From contig NC_080421.1 in the NCBI RefSeq assembly GCF_029873635.1, positions 35,754,617-35,818,616 of the forward strand: DNA of 64,000 nucleotides, written 5' to 3'. Origin of the DNA: Malania oleifera (lineage: Eukaryota; Streptophyta; Magnoliopsida; Santalales; Ximeniaceae). Under the pieces are notes generated by a model, which worked only from the letters and a program-made list of their open reading frames with translations, did not search any database and was not told where the DNA came from. Every line of letters begins with the position of its first letter. Positions within the stretch are counted from its first letter, which is position 1. A program made the position numbers and the translations under genes. Positions 1 through 10,170 of the stretch are shown one piece after another.

Positions 1-1150
1 TATGGATGTGATTTTCTAGCGTACGGGCTATGCTATGATATGATTTTTCAGCTTATGGACCGAGCTATGGATGTGATTTGCCAGCGTACATGCTGTGCTA
101 TGATTTGCCGGTGTACGGGACGAGCTATGGTAAAATGTGTAATATCGGCATTCGAGCCGATGATTTTCACGATATACGTATATATGCAAAATGATATGAT
201 TGATGTGATAATAAATGATATGAGATATCCATGTATCACAGTTTCAATATATGTTATATGATATTAGAACCTGGTTGGCTTGGTCTAGGCTAGCACTTGC
301 ACGGTACCGTTGCTATGTGTTCATGGTCTTCGTGATTATGATATTTGTGTTAACGCCGTTGTACAGAGTGGTGTGAGATTGGATGGTTGATGTGGTTTTT
401 AAGAAGTGTGTGAGCGCCCTTGGTGTACGGACCAGGTCTGGCAGACCCATCAGACTTACAAATTGTACTTTTGACTTGGCAGTGGTCGGTCAACCATTGT
501 CAGGTCCTGCCTTTGAACCACACAACCCAGTCATGTGGGGGTAATACATGACAACAGTCAGCTAACCTACTAGGAATGTTTTTGTATTATAATTATATGA
601 GATGAAATATGTTTATGGAAATGCAGTATGTTCTGCCATGTTTTAATGATATGTATGTTTTCCCAGATTTGATATAATAGTTACTGAATATGTTCTGTAT
701 GGTATATGTATAACACGAAATACTCATGTTGCCACACACTGGTATTAGTTTATTTCCCTTACTAAGAGGTGTCTCACCCCAAAATCTTATAAACTTTTCA
801 AGAGCCCCTGATAGGAGAGCGGGTAAAGCCCCGCTGATCTAGTATGGTAGATCTGCCCTTCCAAAAGGGTAAGTATTTTGATAGGGTCGGATGTATTTTG
901 TGGAAATGATCCTAAGACATCTTTTTGGGTTGAGTGTTGTATATAGTTGTAAAGTGATTATAATAACTCTGGTATTGTGATGTATGATATAATGAGATGT
1001 ATATGATTGAATGTTTCCTACTACTAAGACTTCTGCTATATGTTCTGATATATCCTTGGTACCTATGGGTCCAGGTGGGCTCTGATCTGCCGAGCTTTGT
1101 GATATTATTTTTATAAAAAAAAAAATGTGGAAATTAAGCAAGTCGTCACA
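1..1150 (+). mobile_element. Ty3/gypsy LTR, left end outside window
   Basis: This is the right-hand part of a gypsy-type LTR. It carries the same R/U5-like signature as the other gypsy LTRs here (GCCACACACTGG near 731, then a CTTACTAAGAGGTGTCTCACCCC-type stretch near 757-780) and ends in GTCGTCACA at 1150 after an A-rich run. From 1151 the sequence resumes another gypsy LTR that is uninterrupted at 23791 in the second copy, so this LTR was inserted there after or outside the shared history. Short ORFs in it show no recognisable protein. Whether it is a solo LTR or part of an element cannot be told because the left end is missing. Confidence 0.65.
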
Positions 1151-1525
1151 TCTCACCCCAGCATTATTAAACATTTTAGGTAATCTAGAGAGGCGAGCAG
1201 GCCCGACTCAGAGGTAGTGGTGGTGTTAAGTTGACGTAGTTTTTGGGGTGAGTTTTGGGCTGGTCTGTGGAGCCCACAGTATTTTGGGACTTTTGGGAAA
1301 TGTTATGTATATATGTGTAGGGATACAGCTAGGTGTATAGTACTCTGGTATTGTTTTTTGGAATATGATGGGTATGTACTTCTGCTTCTTAGGTGAAATA
1401 TGAATTGCACAAGATACCACGGTCCCACTCCGGGCCGTGATGATGATAGCTATGCTCATGCAAGGTATTAGAAGTTATATATTAATATAGAAAAAAAAAA
1501 TGGATGGAAATTTCAGGTCGTTACA
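1151..1525 (+). mobile_element. 3' end of a second gypsy LTR (copy 1)
   Basis: The sequence matches 23791-24167 almost base for base, including the A-run followed by TGGATGGAAATTT and the terminal CGTTACA at 1525. It is the right end of the LTR seen complete at 21718-24167 in the second copy. The join at 1150/1151 falls inside the TCTCACCCC signature, which is where the other LTR inserted. Confidence 0.7.
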
Positions 1526-1940
1526 CCTAGGGTCTCTGTAAGGTCTTTGAGCTAACCCTAAAAATCCGGCATCGGTTGACCTTCAGTTGACCGAAGGGTG
1601 CCCTACGGTCATTTGGTTCCCTATGGTCATTTGGTTCCCTATGGTCAATCTACGATCATGTTGAACATTAAACCCTATCATGGATATAGATGCATTATTA
1701 CAGACCATATAAAATATTACGGACCAAAAAAAATGAATGCAAATACAATGGCAAATAGGTATGCATTCTTTCGATTCTTTAGTTGCCATAAATGAAGCTT
1801 GATCTTCATAGTTCGTATGACTTGCTTGAGTTCTTACCATTAGTGCATGCAAGGAAAAATCTGTTCAAGAAGCTCAGTACACAGGTAAGAAACATTGGTT
1901 TTGTCATTATCAAAATGGGATTAGACTCATAAAGTCAACA
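1526..1940 (-). mobile_element. SIRE-type copia LTR fragment, reversed (copy 1)
   Basis: The right end reads TTTGTCATTATCAAAATGGG and then ...GTCAACA at 1940. This is the reverse complement of a SIRE/Maximus-type LTR start (TGTTGAC..., then TTTTGATAATGACAAA), as also seen at 20512, 48331 and 57170. The left side was replaced by the gypsy LTR that ends at 1525. A short unit around TATGGTCATTTGGTTCCC is repeated at 1600-1650, with more copies than in the second large copy (near 24240). Confidence 0.55.
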
Positions 1941-2925
1941 GGGCCTAAAGAACCGGCCCAACTTATGAGCACAACTAATGAGGCTTGAAAACTTGAACCA
2001 ACTGATGAGTACAGTTCATAAGGCCTAAAAGAAAAGCTGCTCGGATTACTGAAAATCCAATGAAAGAGCTGCTTGGATTGTTGAAAGATAGCAAAAAAGA
2101 TGCTCGTTTTGTTGAAAGATAATGAAAGAGCTGCTCGGATTTTTGAAAAACAGTGAGAAAGTTGCTTGGATTATTAAAAATCCAACAAAAGAGCTACTCG
2201 GATTTTTCAAAGACAATGAAAGAGTTGCTTGGATTGTTGTATGACAACAAAACAACTGCTCAGATTGTTTGAAAACATAAAGGTCCAGTCGAATGGCTTC
2301 TCAGATCATTTGAGAAAAGAAAAAGGCCCAGTTGAACAGTTGCTTGGATCATTTGAAAAAAAACAAATGTCCAGCCGAATAGCTGCTCGGATCGTTTGGA
2401 AAAAAAAAGGCCCAGGAGAACAACTGCTTAGATCATTTGAAAAAAAAGGGCCTAGCTAAACTGTTGCCTGGATTGTTTGGACCCAAGGGCACAACCGAAT
2501 AGATACTCGGATTACACCAATCACCCACTCGGATAACTGGCTCGGATGCGCCAAAATCTATACATAGCAGGTCGAAACATAGCTCGGTAGAACCATAAAT
2601 GGCTCAGATGAGCCAAGGCAGCCTCAATCGTTTGTCAAAAGAGCATACATTTCAGCGAGCCAATGACGGCTCAAACGAGTTGAAAATAGCTCGGACAAGT
2701 CGATGACTATTTGGTAGAAATCTAGGTAGCTCGGATAGGCTGAAGGCAGCGGATTTAGTTAAAATATGCGGCTTGAGCACACGACTCGACATGCTAAAAC
2801 GGCTTAGATGAGCCAAAAAAAGCTTGGTGTAAAAAAAAGGGGTGAAGGCTCTGCACTTTCTAAAGCATTGGAAGTTTGAAAACAAGTTTAAAAAATTTGA
2901 AACTAGAAGAGGGGGGAGGGACAAC
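1941..2925 (+). mobile_element. Tat-like gypsy 3' internal region with degenerate CTCGGAT repeats (copy 1)
   Basis: This non-coding stretch consists of diverged short repeats built on GCTGCTCGGATTGTTGAAA (about 2035-2520), continuing as spaced GCTCGGATGAGCC motifs to about 2830. It ends in a polypurine tract (AGAAGAGGGGGGAGGGA, about 2906-2922) directly before an LTR start. Repeat-rich 3' internal regions are typical of Tat/Ogre-type gypsy elements, which is family knowledge. No gag or pol coding is present, so only the 3' part survives. Confidence 0.45.
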
Positions 2926-3363
2926 TGATATGCATCAAAATATCCTCATTAAAAAGAGGAAACTGTTTCGAAAGTGCCATTAAACCTCCTTACAAAGTCG
3001 ATAGGTTGACTTTAATATACACATTGATGAGAGGGATGGTTGTAAAACTATATTCAAAACCGCCACATAAATGCCCAAAAACTTATGTAACCCTCAAAAG
3101 CACAATAATGCCCATTAATGCCAGACTGATGGAGGGTCAACCCCCACCACTATAAAAAGGGATTTAGAGAAGAGGTAAGTATCTCATTCATATCCACTTC
3201 ATTCTACTATTGGAATTCATAGCCTCTCATTAGTCCCTTACTTTGACATTGGGGTGATCCCCTAGAGTACACCTCGGGTCCTCCAACTCACTGTTGCTTT
3301 ATCTCTTTTAGGTGGTCGTGATTAAGGAGCGATTCACGAAGATCGTTCGATTTTCAAGTAGCA
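2926..3363 (+). mobile_element. Tat-like gypsy LTR (copy 1)
   Basis: It starts TGATATGCATC after a polypurine tract and has a TATA box in CACTATAAAAAGGG near 3149-3162. It then reads TTGGGGTGATCCCCTAGAGTACACC, a leader style common in Tat-type LTRs. I place the end at GTAGCA (3363). The equivalent 438-bp segment is 25543-25980. The right boundary is a judgement from the CA ending, because no target-site duplication can be paired. Confidence 0.45.
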
Positions 3364-4132
3364 GCGTAGATAAATTTATAATTAATATTAGATTGTATTT
3401 AAGATCATGGTTATTCAAAAGTAGAAGATGATGTGAAACATTTGTTGGATTTTCTTTTATAATTGATTTGAAAATTTCAACTTGTTATGATTTTCTAATT
3501 GAAGCATTCAAGCTACATAAAGTCTTTATAAATGCAAGAGCAACATGACGCTTTATTCTCTAACCCAAGAGAAAATGCCACTAATTAACAATAATAATTA
3601 CATGATAAGTTCTCCAGCAATCCCACAAACCACTTAATTTTTTTTTCCCTATTTACTTTCTTTTTTTCCTATGAATTTTAATGTTGCAAGAGGAGGTGAG
3701 TCCGACCACATGGGCAGGGCACGGCCCAACACCTCTTGCGTTCTGTCCCACAAATATCACATAGATAGCTTATGCAACTGTGGAATTAGGTGTTTTGCAT
3801 TTGTATGATAAATTAGAACTTCTACTGTACCACATGTCCAGTCGTTTTTTCTGCTGCCATCACCATTTAGTTTATAATTTCTGTTGTATATATGTAGCAA
3901 TCACTTTGGTTTCAATATTGATAATGTCAATTTCACTGGCAATTATTTGCTATCAGCTTTTACTATTATAAGAAAAATTGCAAATTGGTTTTCTCCCGAA
4001 TGGTTTGAATAAATATGTAGACAAAATGGCTGATTGTATTGAACAAGCTTGCAAGCAATTACACAACCCTATTGGTCCACACTTCCTATTCCATTAATTG
4101 GTTTGCTTGGAAGATTTACACGTAGCTAGACG
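3364..4132 (+). other. 5' flank of exon-1 relic (promoter-derived), with copy-1 deletion
   Basis: From about 3760 this aligns with the region just upstream of the intact dioxygenase gene (9790-10170), so it is the relic promoter and leader of an older paralogue. The part homologous to the upstream ORF (about 3977-4095) is broken: its start codon is ATT and it holds in-frame stops. At about 3514, copy 1 lacks roughly 1.46 kb that is present at 26134-27597. No coding region is recognised. Confidence 0.6.
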
Positions 4133-4240
4133 ATGGAGACTCTTGTTTCAAACTGGTCTAATGGCCAATCCTTGCCTGAAAATTATGTTATCCCACCAGA
4201 AGAGAGACCTGGGAAGTTCATTGTTTCTCCATGCTATTCG
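4133..4240 (+). pseudogene. Dioxygenase exon-1 relic truncated by a copia LTR (copy 1)
   Basis: The first 36 codons of a dioxygenase exon 1 (starting METLVSNWSNGQSLP) match the N-terminus of the intact gene at 10171, with differences such as S7N and F20I. The reading is cut at 4240, inside exon 1, by a copia LTR whose first bases TGA supply an immediate stop codon. Exons 2 to 4 are absent downstream, so no iron-binding site can be encoded. ATTCG (4236-4240) is the likely left target-site duplication, but its partner is lost. This is a remnant of an earlier gene duplication, not a working gene. Confidence 0.85.
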
Positions 4241-5640
4241 TGATAAAATCAAGTTTTAAGAAAATTGTATCTTTGTTATACAAAAATAGTCAAAAATAGA
4301 CTGTTATATATAAATTTACAAGGGCAAATATTCCAAAAATTAAGATCTTAAATTAAAGGATAGTAAAATAAAGATCTTAACTAATTCCCTTGTTCAAAGG
4401 CATTACAAATAACCTAAATACAGGAAAGAATATCTCGCAGTTACCCAAAATTAAGTCAACATAATATTAACACTCCCCTCAAGTTAGAGCATGTATATCC
4501 GGCATGTTCAACTTGATTTTTAGTTTCTTAAACACATTTTCTCCAAGAGCTTTTGTAAAGATGTTTGCCAGCTGCAAATGAGATGGGACAAATTTGGTGA
4601 TGATCTGACTATCTTGTATCTTTTCTTTTACAATTACATGACAATCAAGTTTTGTGTTTGGTGTGCTCATGATATATTGGATTTGTTGTTATGTGGAGAG
4701 TAGCTTGATTATCACATAGCAACCTTGCTGGTCCTGTAGAAACTTGTAGATCATGGGGCAAAAATCTAAGCCATGGACCTGTATTCAACTTCTAAGAATG
4801 ATTTTTCAACTATTTTCCGCTTCTTTGCTTCCCAAGAAATCAATGAATTCCCTAAGAACACACAATAACTTGTAATTGATTTTCTTGTCATAGGATAGTT
4901 TGCCCAATTAGCATCACAATAAGCCTTCAAAGTAAAGGAGTTGCTCGAGGAGAACAACAAACCCAAACGAGGACTGCCTTTCATATACTTGATAATATGA
5001 AGAGCAGCATCCTAGTGAGGCTTTCTCAGAGCATGCATAAATTGGCTTAGGATATTGACCGAATATGTAATGTCCGGTATTGTAATTGTGAGATAGATTA
5101 GTTGTCCAACTAACCTCTTGTAGCAAGCTAGATCACCTTGGTGATTTGTGAGCTTTAGATTCATCTCCACGAGAAAGTTTGATTGTTGAGCACCCAAGTA
5201 TCCAACATCATCTATGATCTCTAAAGTATAAATTCGTTGAGATATTACAATACCTGCTTTGGACCTTGCAACTTTGAACCCAAGAAAATACTTAAGGAGA
5301 CCAAGATCTTTAATCTAAAATTATTGGTGAAGAAATTGTTTGAGGTTGTGTATAGAAGCTGCATCGTTTCCAATTTTCACTATGCCATCTACCTAGATAA
5401 GCACCATAGTTGTAGATGAGCCTTTAGTCTTCACAAAAAAATGAACAATCTAAATGTGATTGAACAAAGCCAACCTTCTTGATAGCATGAGAAAATTTTA
5501 CAAACCAATTTCGAGGAGCTTGTTTAAGCCCATAAAGAGTTTTATGCAGTCAACATACGAGCTTCTTCCTTTATCGACAAAGACCTGGTGGTGGAGTCAT
5601 GTCATATATACTTCTTCCTCTAAATCTCAATGGAGGAAGG
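4241..5640 (-). mobile_element. Ty1/copia 3' half, minus strand (copy 1)
   Basis: The element has a 232-bp 3' LTR at 4241-4472 (TGATAAAATC...ATTAACA on the plus strand) and an adjoining polypurine tract at 4473-4486 read on the minus strand. Minus-strand fragments of a copia polyprotein follow: the RNase H C-terminus (4479-4670, with FVPSHLQLANIFTKALG), RNase H (4766-4984, with YCDANWANYP and ITSYCVFLGNSLISW), and the end of reverse transcriptase (5012-5640, degenerate). Frameshifts and stops separate the pieces. The 5' half and 5' LTR are missing; a plus-strand copia LTR abuts at 5641. The insertion broke a dioxygenase exon 1. Confidence 0.85.
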
Positions 5641-6148
5641 TGTTGTAATATGTGGCTCACATACCGAGTGGAAGACATGCACATAGAGAAAACGTGATGG
5701 AAATCAAGATGTAGCAGGGGAAACCATCGACAGTAGCCCAATAACTGTCGACGGTTTGGCCTAGTGTCTGAGAGTTTTTGTTCTTTGTTTGAAACGTTGA
5801 CGGTATGGCTACAATCAGTCAACGGTTTGGCTTGGGAACCTAGAAAAAATTTCAAAATTTAAATAAGGGACGTTATGTTGGTTGGGGCTTGGAGGGAAAG
5901 CCTCCGGGAACTCTATTTATATGTTTTTTATGATGTATTTGTTATGGGTATTAGTGTCTTTGACACAAGATAGTAATAAAATTACCGATTGCTCCCATGA
6001 ATGTAGGCATTGCCGAACCACGTAATTCATTGTGTCTTTGCTATTCCTTTCGTTACAGTCATTGTGATTGTCATTTCTATATATTTTACCATTAAGTGCT
6101 GCAATTGTTTGATCCTATATTTTGCTATATAATTCAATTTCTACAACA
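5641..6148 (+). repeat. Copia LTR, plus strand (copy 1)
   Basis: This 508-bp LTR starts TGTTGTAATATG and ends CTACAACA, followed by a primer-binding site like that of initiator tRNA-Met (TTAGTATTAGAGC near 6151). U3 contains imperfect palindromes around GTCGAC/GTTGAC (5727-5835) ahead of a CTATTTATATG TATA region near 5913. Its sequence is related to the LTRs of the Copia-B element at 12467 and 54037. Confidence 0.8.
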
Positions 6149-6172
6149 AATTAGTATTAGAGCATTGTTGTA

Positions 6173-6440
6173 ATGGCCTCTGGAATTTCGTCCGTAAAAT
6201 TTGATGTTTTCAAATTTGATGAAACTAGAAACTTCGATTAGGGTACAGGATCTGTTATTGCAGCAACGTATGGTGAAGGCGTTATACGGAGTTCAATCGA
6301 AAGGCATGGATGACACAAATTGGAAGGAATTGGCAGCAAAGGCTTTGGCTACTATCAGATTGTGTTTGGTCGATGATGTGCTGTACCACATCATGGAAGG
6401 GGATTCTTCTACTGCTTTCTGGAAAAAGCTTGAACATTGA
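6173..6440 (+). pseudogene. Copia gag N-terminal fragment (copy 1)
   Basis: Gag starts at the ATG at 6173 (MASGISSVKFDVFKFDE) just after the primer-binding site. It hits a TAG near 6239 and continues in another frame as QRMVKALYGVQSKGMDDTNW to a stop near 6440. This matches the start of copia gag polyproteins. A small deletion after the DETRNFD stretch explains the frame change. No later gag, protease or pol follows, so the element is a truncated 5' end. Confidence 0.75.
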
Positions 6441-6689
6441 GGGTTTGAGGAGTTCACTTGAAAATACATTGAGAAGGGAGGCATACATTCAAGGCCGGAG
6501 AGAGTACGCTGAAAAGGGGGAGGAGGAAGAAAGCCTATTATTTCTTGTTTCTCCTAACTATTATTTGGCTCATGGTATTCTTGTCCTTCAAGTGCAGAAA
6601 AACAAGGTACAAGTCTTGATCTCCTTTAGGTTCTTAGGTATCTTTGCATGTTCAAAGCATGAGACTGAAGCGTTCTTAAATATTGCCTT

Positions 6690-6855
6690 TCTTGTATTAA
6701 AATGACAACCTTTATTACATTTTTGTGTTAAAGTTGCAATTCTCATTTCATGCTTAAATTAAAATTGCAATCTTTATTCCATGCTTGTGTTAAAGTTGCA
6801 ATGTTCATTCCATGCTTGTGTTAAAGTTGCAATTTTTATTTCATGTTTGTCTTAA
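6690..6855 (+). repeat. Diverged short tandem repeat
   Basis: About five degenerate units of CATGCTTGTGTTAAAGTTGCAA followed by a T-rich spacer, roughly 34 bp apart. It is also present at about 30775-30935 in copy 2, so it predates the duplication. Confidence 0.6.
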
Positions 6856-7046
6856 ACCAAGAAATTTTCATTGAAATTCATAAATCCTCTATGCTTAGAT
6901 TAAAGCTATGATTTTTTTAAGGGTAAAACATGTTTGATGCCTCTATTTTGGTGGATTACTGAAAGTTGAAAATAAGAAGAGAGAATGAGAGAAAAAAATA
7001 GAAAAGAGAAACTAAAAAGAAGAAAGAGAATGAAGGAGAGAGCATG

Positions 7047-7079
7047 GAGAAGAAGAAGAAGAAGAAGAAGAAGAAGAAA
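7047..7079 (+). repeat. (GAA)n microsatellite, short allele
   Basis: About ten GAA units. The copy-2 counterpart at 31131-31175 has about fifteen. It gives rise to spurious poly-Lys and poly-Leu ORFs. Confidence 0.9.
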
Positions 7080-7501
7080 TGTATACCATTGAGCTTTTGG
7101 AGAGAAATTGACGTTAATAGGGCTCCAACAATCAACCATGGTGGCTCACAAAGGCGACAAATGAGACTACGACATTGCTGCAATGCGCAAGAGTTTCATA
7201 GAAATCCTAGGTCAAAGAAGAAGACAACCGCACTTGCCTATATTTGGAAAGCTCAAACTAGTTACCCGGTTGAGCTGGATTGGTCAACCAGTGGTACTCT
7301 TTCGTATGTGCGAATATATATATGTCTGTGTGTGTGTGTGTGTATTATCTTTTTATTTTTATTGCTTTTAAATTATTAAAGTCCATAAAAATCTCAAAAA
7401 ATATGTAAAAATTTAGGAAAAAAGTCTTTTTATTTATTTATTTTGGAGTCTTTTTTGGGTAATAACTTTAATTAATGTTATTATTATCTTTCTTATTTTG
7501 G

Positions 7502-7503
7502 AC

Positions 7504-7570
<67 letters not shown>
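7502..7570 (+). repeat. (ATT)n microsatellite
   Basis: About 23 ATT units. The counterpart in copy 2 is 31619-31682. Confidence 0.9.
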
Positions 7571-7572
<2 letters not shown>

Positions 7573-8867
7573 TACAATACCTGCATTTTACCTAAAACTA
7601 TAAATTACCAACAGTGCGGAGTAGGCTTTTTGTTTTTCTCTTTAATTTGGTGTTCTCTTAATTAGGGTTTTACATGGTTATTACTTCGTGCAGATTTTAT
7701 CTTGTATTTTTAAATTTTTCAGAAAAAAATATTAAAAAATCATAAAGAATTCATAAAATTGTAGGAAAATTAAAGAAAAAAAAAATTGGAGTTTTTCTTT
7801 TTGTGGTTTCTAGAATGACTTAGACCCTTCTCTGTTCCCTTTAGTATAAATTGAGTTTCTAAAAAGTATAAAACTAGAAATAAGTAAAAATCAAGATGTT
7901 TCCTTCAGAAAGAATGGAATGTTGGCTTCTTTACTTTTTTTCTTACTTGGGTTTAGAAAATTTGGTCTTTTTAAGTTTAGGAAGACATTTGAAATGTTCG
8001 TTTCCTTTAACACATCACTCAATATATTATACCTTTTGAAATAAGGAATTAACTTATTCGTCATATCTTTTGGGCAATTGTTATGATTATATAATCATGC
8101 TTATATGTGCTAGCTAAGGTATGTTTCTATCTCATGTTTTCTATGATTATGTTGATGTTTTTACGAGTCCATGCTTATATGTTTATGTAGGATACTAACC
8201 TTAAAATAACCAATTCGATGACAGATCTTAAGGTTATGTTTTGCGCGTGCCTTTAGAAATCTTGAAGTGAAGATAGTTTTTGATTTGTGTGCGATCACCT
8301 CAATATTTAATGGATGGGTGTATCTCACTAAAAACACCCTCACATGTTAAAATTAATCTAACGAAATATCCCATAGTTGTATGTTGTGTATGCTTTGGTG
8401 ACTTTTGAGGTAAGAGCAACTTTTGTGCGTAGTTGTCTAATATTTAAAAGGCGATAAATACTAAAAAAAAAAAAGAATCAAAGTTTTGACAGGTTAATTT
8501 CAAAGATAATCTTATGCTAATTAAGTACTCTTTGTAGGAGGGGGGGGGGGTTGTACCTTCCATTCGCATAATCATATTCTTGAACTGGGCTTTGATTACG
8601 CAGACCATGACTATCCATTCCTTGAATATAAGTTTAACTTAGAAACTAATTAATTGATAGTAATTAAGTAAACTAACCGCATCCAGGTAAATAAAATATT
8701 AGTGGCAATTTCGTAGAATCTTAAAAAAGTGAATCAAGGTCATTAAATCATTTTTAGATTGTTATCCCTATCGAGGCATCTGATCCCTAGTCTGCATGTG
8801 TTGACACAATTTTACATGAAAAATCTTCTGAAAAACTTGATAAAAAAATTCGACACAATTTTACGTG

Positions 8868-9153
8868 AAAAAACCTTTAAAAGCTGGATTTAAAAAATCC
8901 ACAAGACTGAAGTCCTATAAATCTTCCTCTATATCAATAATTGGATTACAAGTACAAATATTTATAACCAAACTAAAGATTATCAATTAACGATATATCT
9001 GATTATTAAGAAAAAACCTTTGAAAGCTAGATTTAAAAAATCCACAAGACTGAAGTCCTGTAAATCTTCCTCTATATCAATAATTGGATTATAAGTACAA
9101 ATATTTATAACCGAACTAAAGATTATCAATTAACGATATATCTGATTATTAAG
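8868..9153 (+). repeat. 143-bp tandem duplication unique to copy 1
   Basis: Units 8868-9010 and 9011-9153 are near-identical. Each runs from AAAAAACCTTT to CTGATTATTAAG. Copy 2 has a single unit (about 32980-33122), so the duplication arose in copy 1 or one unit was lost in copy 2. Confidence 0.9.
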
Positions 9154-9860
9154 AGTGTGCAAACTCTAGGATAACAATAATATTTTTCATCTTAGGGTGG
9201 ATATCAACAAATATACCAAAAAAAGGTCTCATGGGGTAGATTTTGGCAGCCAAAAAATGAGAATATTTGTGGAGTAACATACTGAAATTTTGTCAAAATT
9301 TTTTTTCAAATCTATTGGCTCAAGGATGTAGAAATGGTGAAGAAAAACTACTTTGGCTCCCAAAGTACGATGTTTAGAGTCGCTAGAACAACACAACTCT
9401 TTGATTTTCACACCAAGAGAAAATATAACCACTCAACAACAATAATTGCATGGGAAATCGCCAAGAAAACTCACCGGCCTCTTTCTTTCTTTTTCTTTAT
9501 CCTTTTGCTCTATTTTTTCCCCTTTCTTTTTTAGGCTTCATTAAGAATTTACAAAAATTAGCGAAAGAAAAATATGAAAAAATACACTTTTTCAATGTTT
9601 GATTATCAAAGAAAGTGAGAAAGAAAATGAACATATGCTAAATCAATGAACAAAATTTTAATTTTATACAATATTAACATATTATTTTTCTTAATTTTTA
9701 ATTATATTAAACAAATTCAATGTAATACTATTAATTTAAAAATATATATATATACATATGATGAAATTATTTTCTTTTCCTTTTCTTTCCTAAACTCTCC
9801 CGCAAATATCACATAGATAAACCTATCACTCTCAACATGCACCTAGTGGAAAATGAACGA

Positions 9861-10026
9861 CAAAAAAACTACTATTTTATCACTTGCCCAGTCTGCTGTC
9901 AAGTCATCATCCTTTAGCCTTTAGGTTATAATTGCTGTTGTGTATACATATAGTTAAAAATGACGTTGTGGTTTCAATATTGATAATGTCAAATTCACTA
10001 GCAATTATTTGGTTTCAATAAGAAAG
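9861..10026 (+). promoter_or_regulatory. Putative promoter/leader of dioxygenase gene 1
   Basis: This region aligns with the flanks of gene 2 (about 33870-34045) and of the exon-1 relics. Possible TATA-like stretches are GGTTATAATTGC near 9925 and TATAGTTAAAA near 9948; a TGACG motif lies near 9960. The transcription start is not visible from sequence, so the split between promoter and 5' UTR is inference. Confidence 0.35.
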
Positions 10027-10146
10027 ATGGCGAACTGGTTTCCTTCTGAAGGGTTAGAATATAAACCTGTCTATGAGGCTGATTGTATCGAACAAGCGTG
10101 CAAGCAATTACGCGACCTCTTTGGTCCACACTTCATACACCATTAG
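10027..10146 (+). CDS. Upstream ORF (39 codons) in the leader of dioxygenase gene 1
   Basis: The ATG at 10027 opens a 39-codon frame (MANWFPSEGLEYKPVYEADC at its start) that stops at 10144-10146, 24 bases before the main start at 10171. All 120 bases are identical to the frame at 34046-34165 upstream of gene 2. In the exon-1 relics the same stretch has lost its start codon and frame. I do not recognise the peptide. If it is in the transcript it would be expected to limit translation of the main frame. Conservation may simply reflect the low divergence of this part of the duplication, since exon 1 differs at only two bases. Confidence 0.4.
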   Translation: MANWFPSEGLEYKPVYEADCIEQACKQLRDLFGPHFIHH

Positions 10147-10170
10147 TTGATTTTCTTGGAAGGTTTGAAA

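Larger units (their letters stand above)
6441..9860. other. Intergenic DNA between copia relic and dioxygenase gene 1
   Basis: I recognise no gene in this 3.4-kb stretch. ORFs at 6310-6705, 6906-7379 and 9229-9534 lack family motifs, and several are driven by GAA or polypyrimidine runs. Listed separately are a diverged 34-bp-type repeat (6690-6855), (GAA)n, (ATT)n and a 143-bp tandem duplication. A G-run lies near 8540. The block is conserved in order in copy 2 at 30527-33880. Confidence 0.6.

Noticed and set aside
839-1174. 111-codon minus-strand ORF
   Set aside because: It spans the end of one gypsy LTR and the start of another across an insertion junction, so it cannot be an ancestral gene.
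6310-6705. 131-codon ORF downstream of the copia LTR
   Set aside because: It overlaps the gag fragment in another frame; copy 2 breaks it early (30396-30617).
6906-7379. ORFs on both strands with long poly-Leu/Phe or poly-Lys runs
   Set aside because: They are produced by the (GAA)n tract and adjacent purine-rich DNA; there is no family motif, and the tract length differs between the two copies.
10147-10170. Alternative start upstream of the dioxygenase ATG
   Set aside because: The in-frame extension begins at TTG, and the ATG at 10171 matches the usual N-terminus and is conserved in all four loci.
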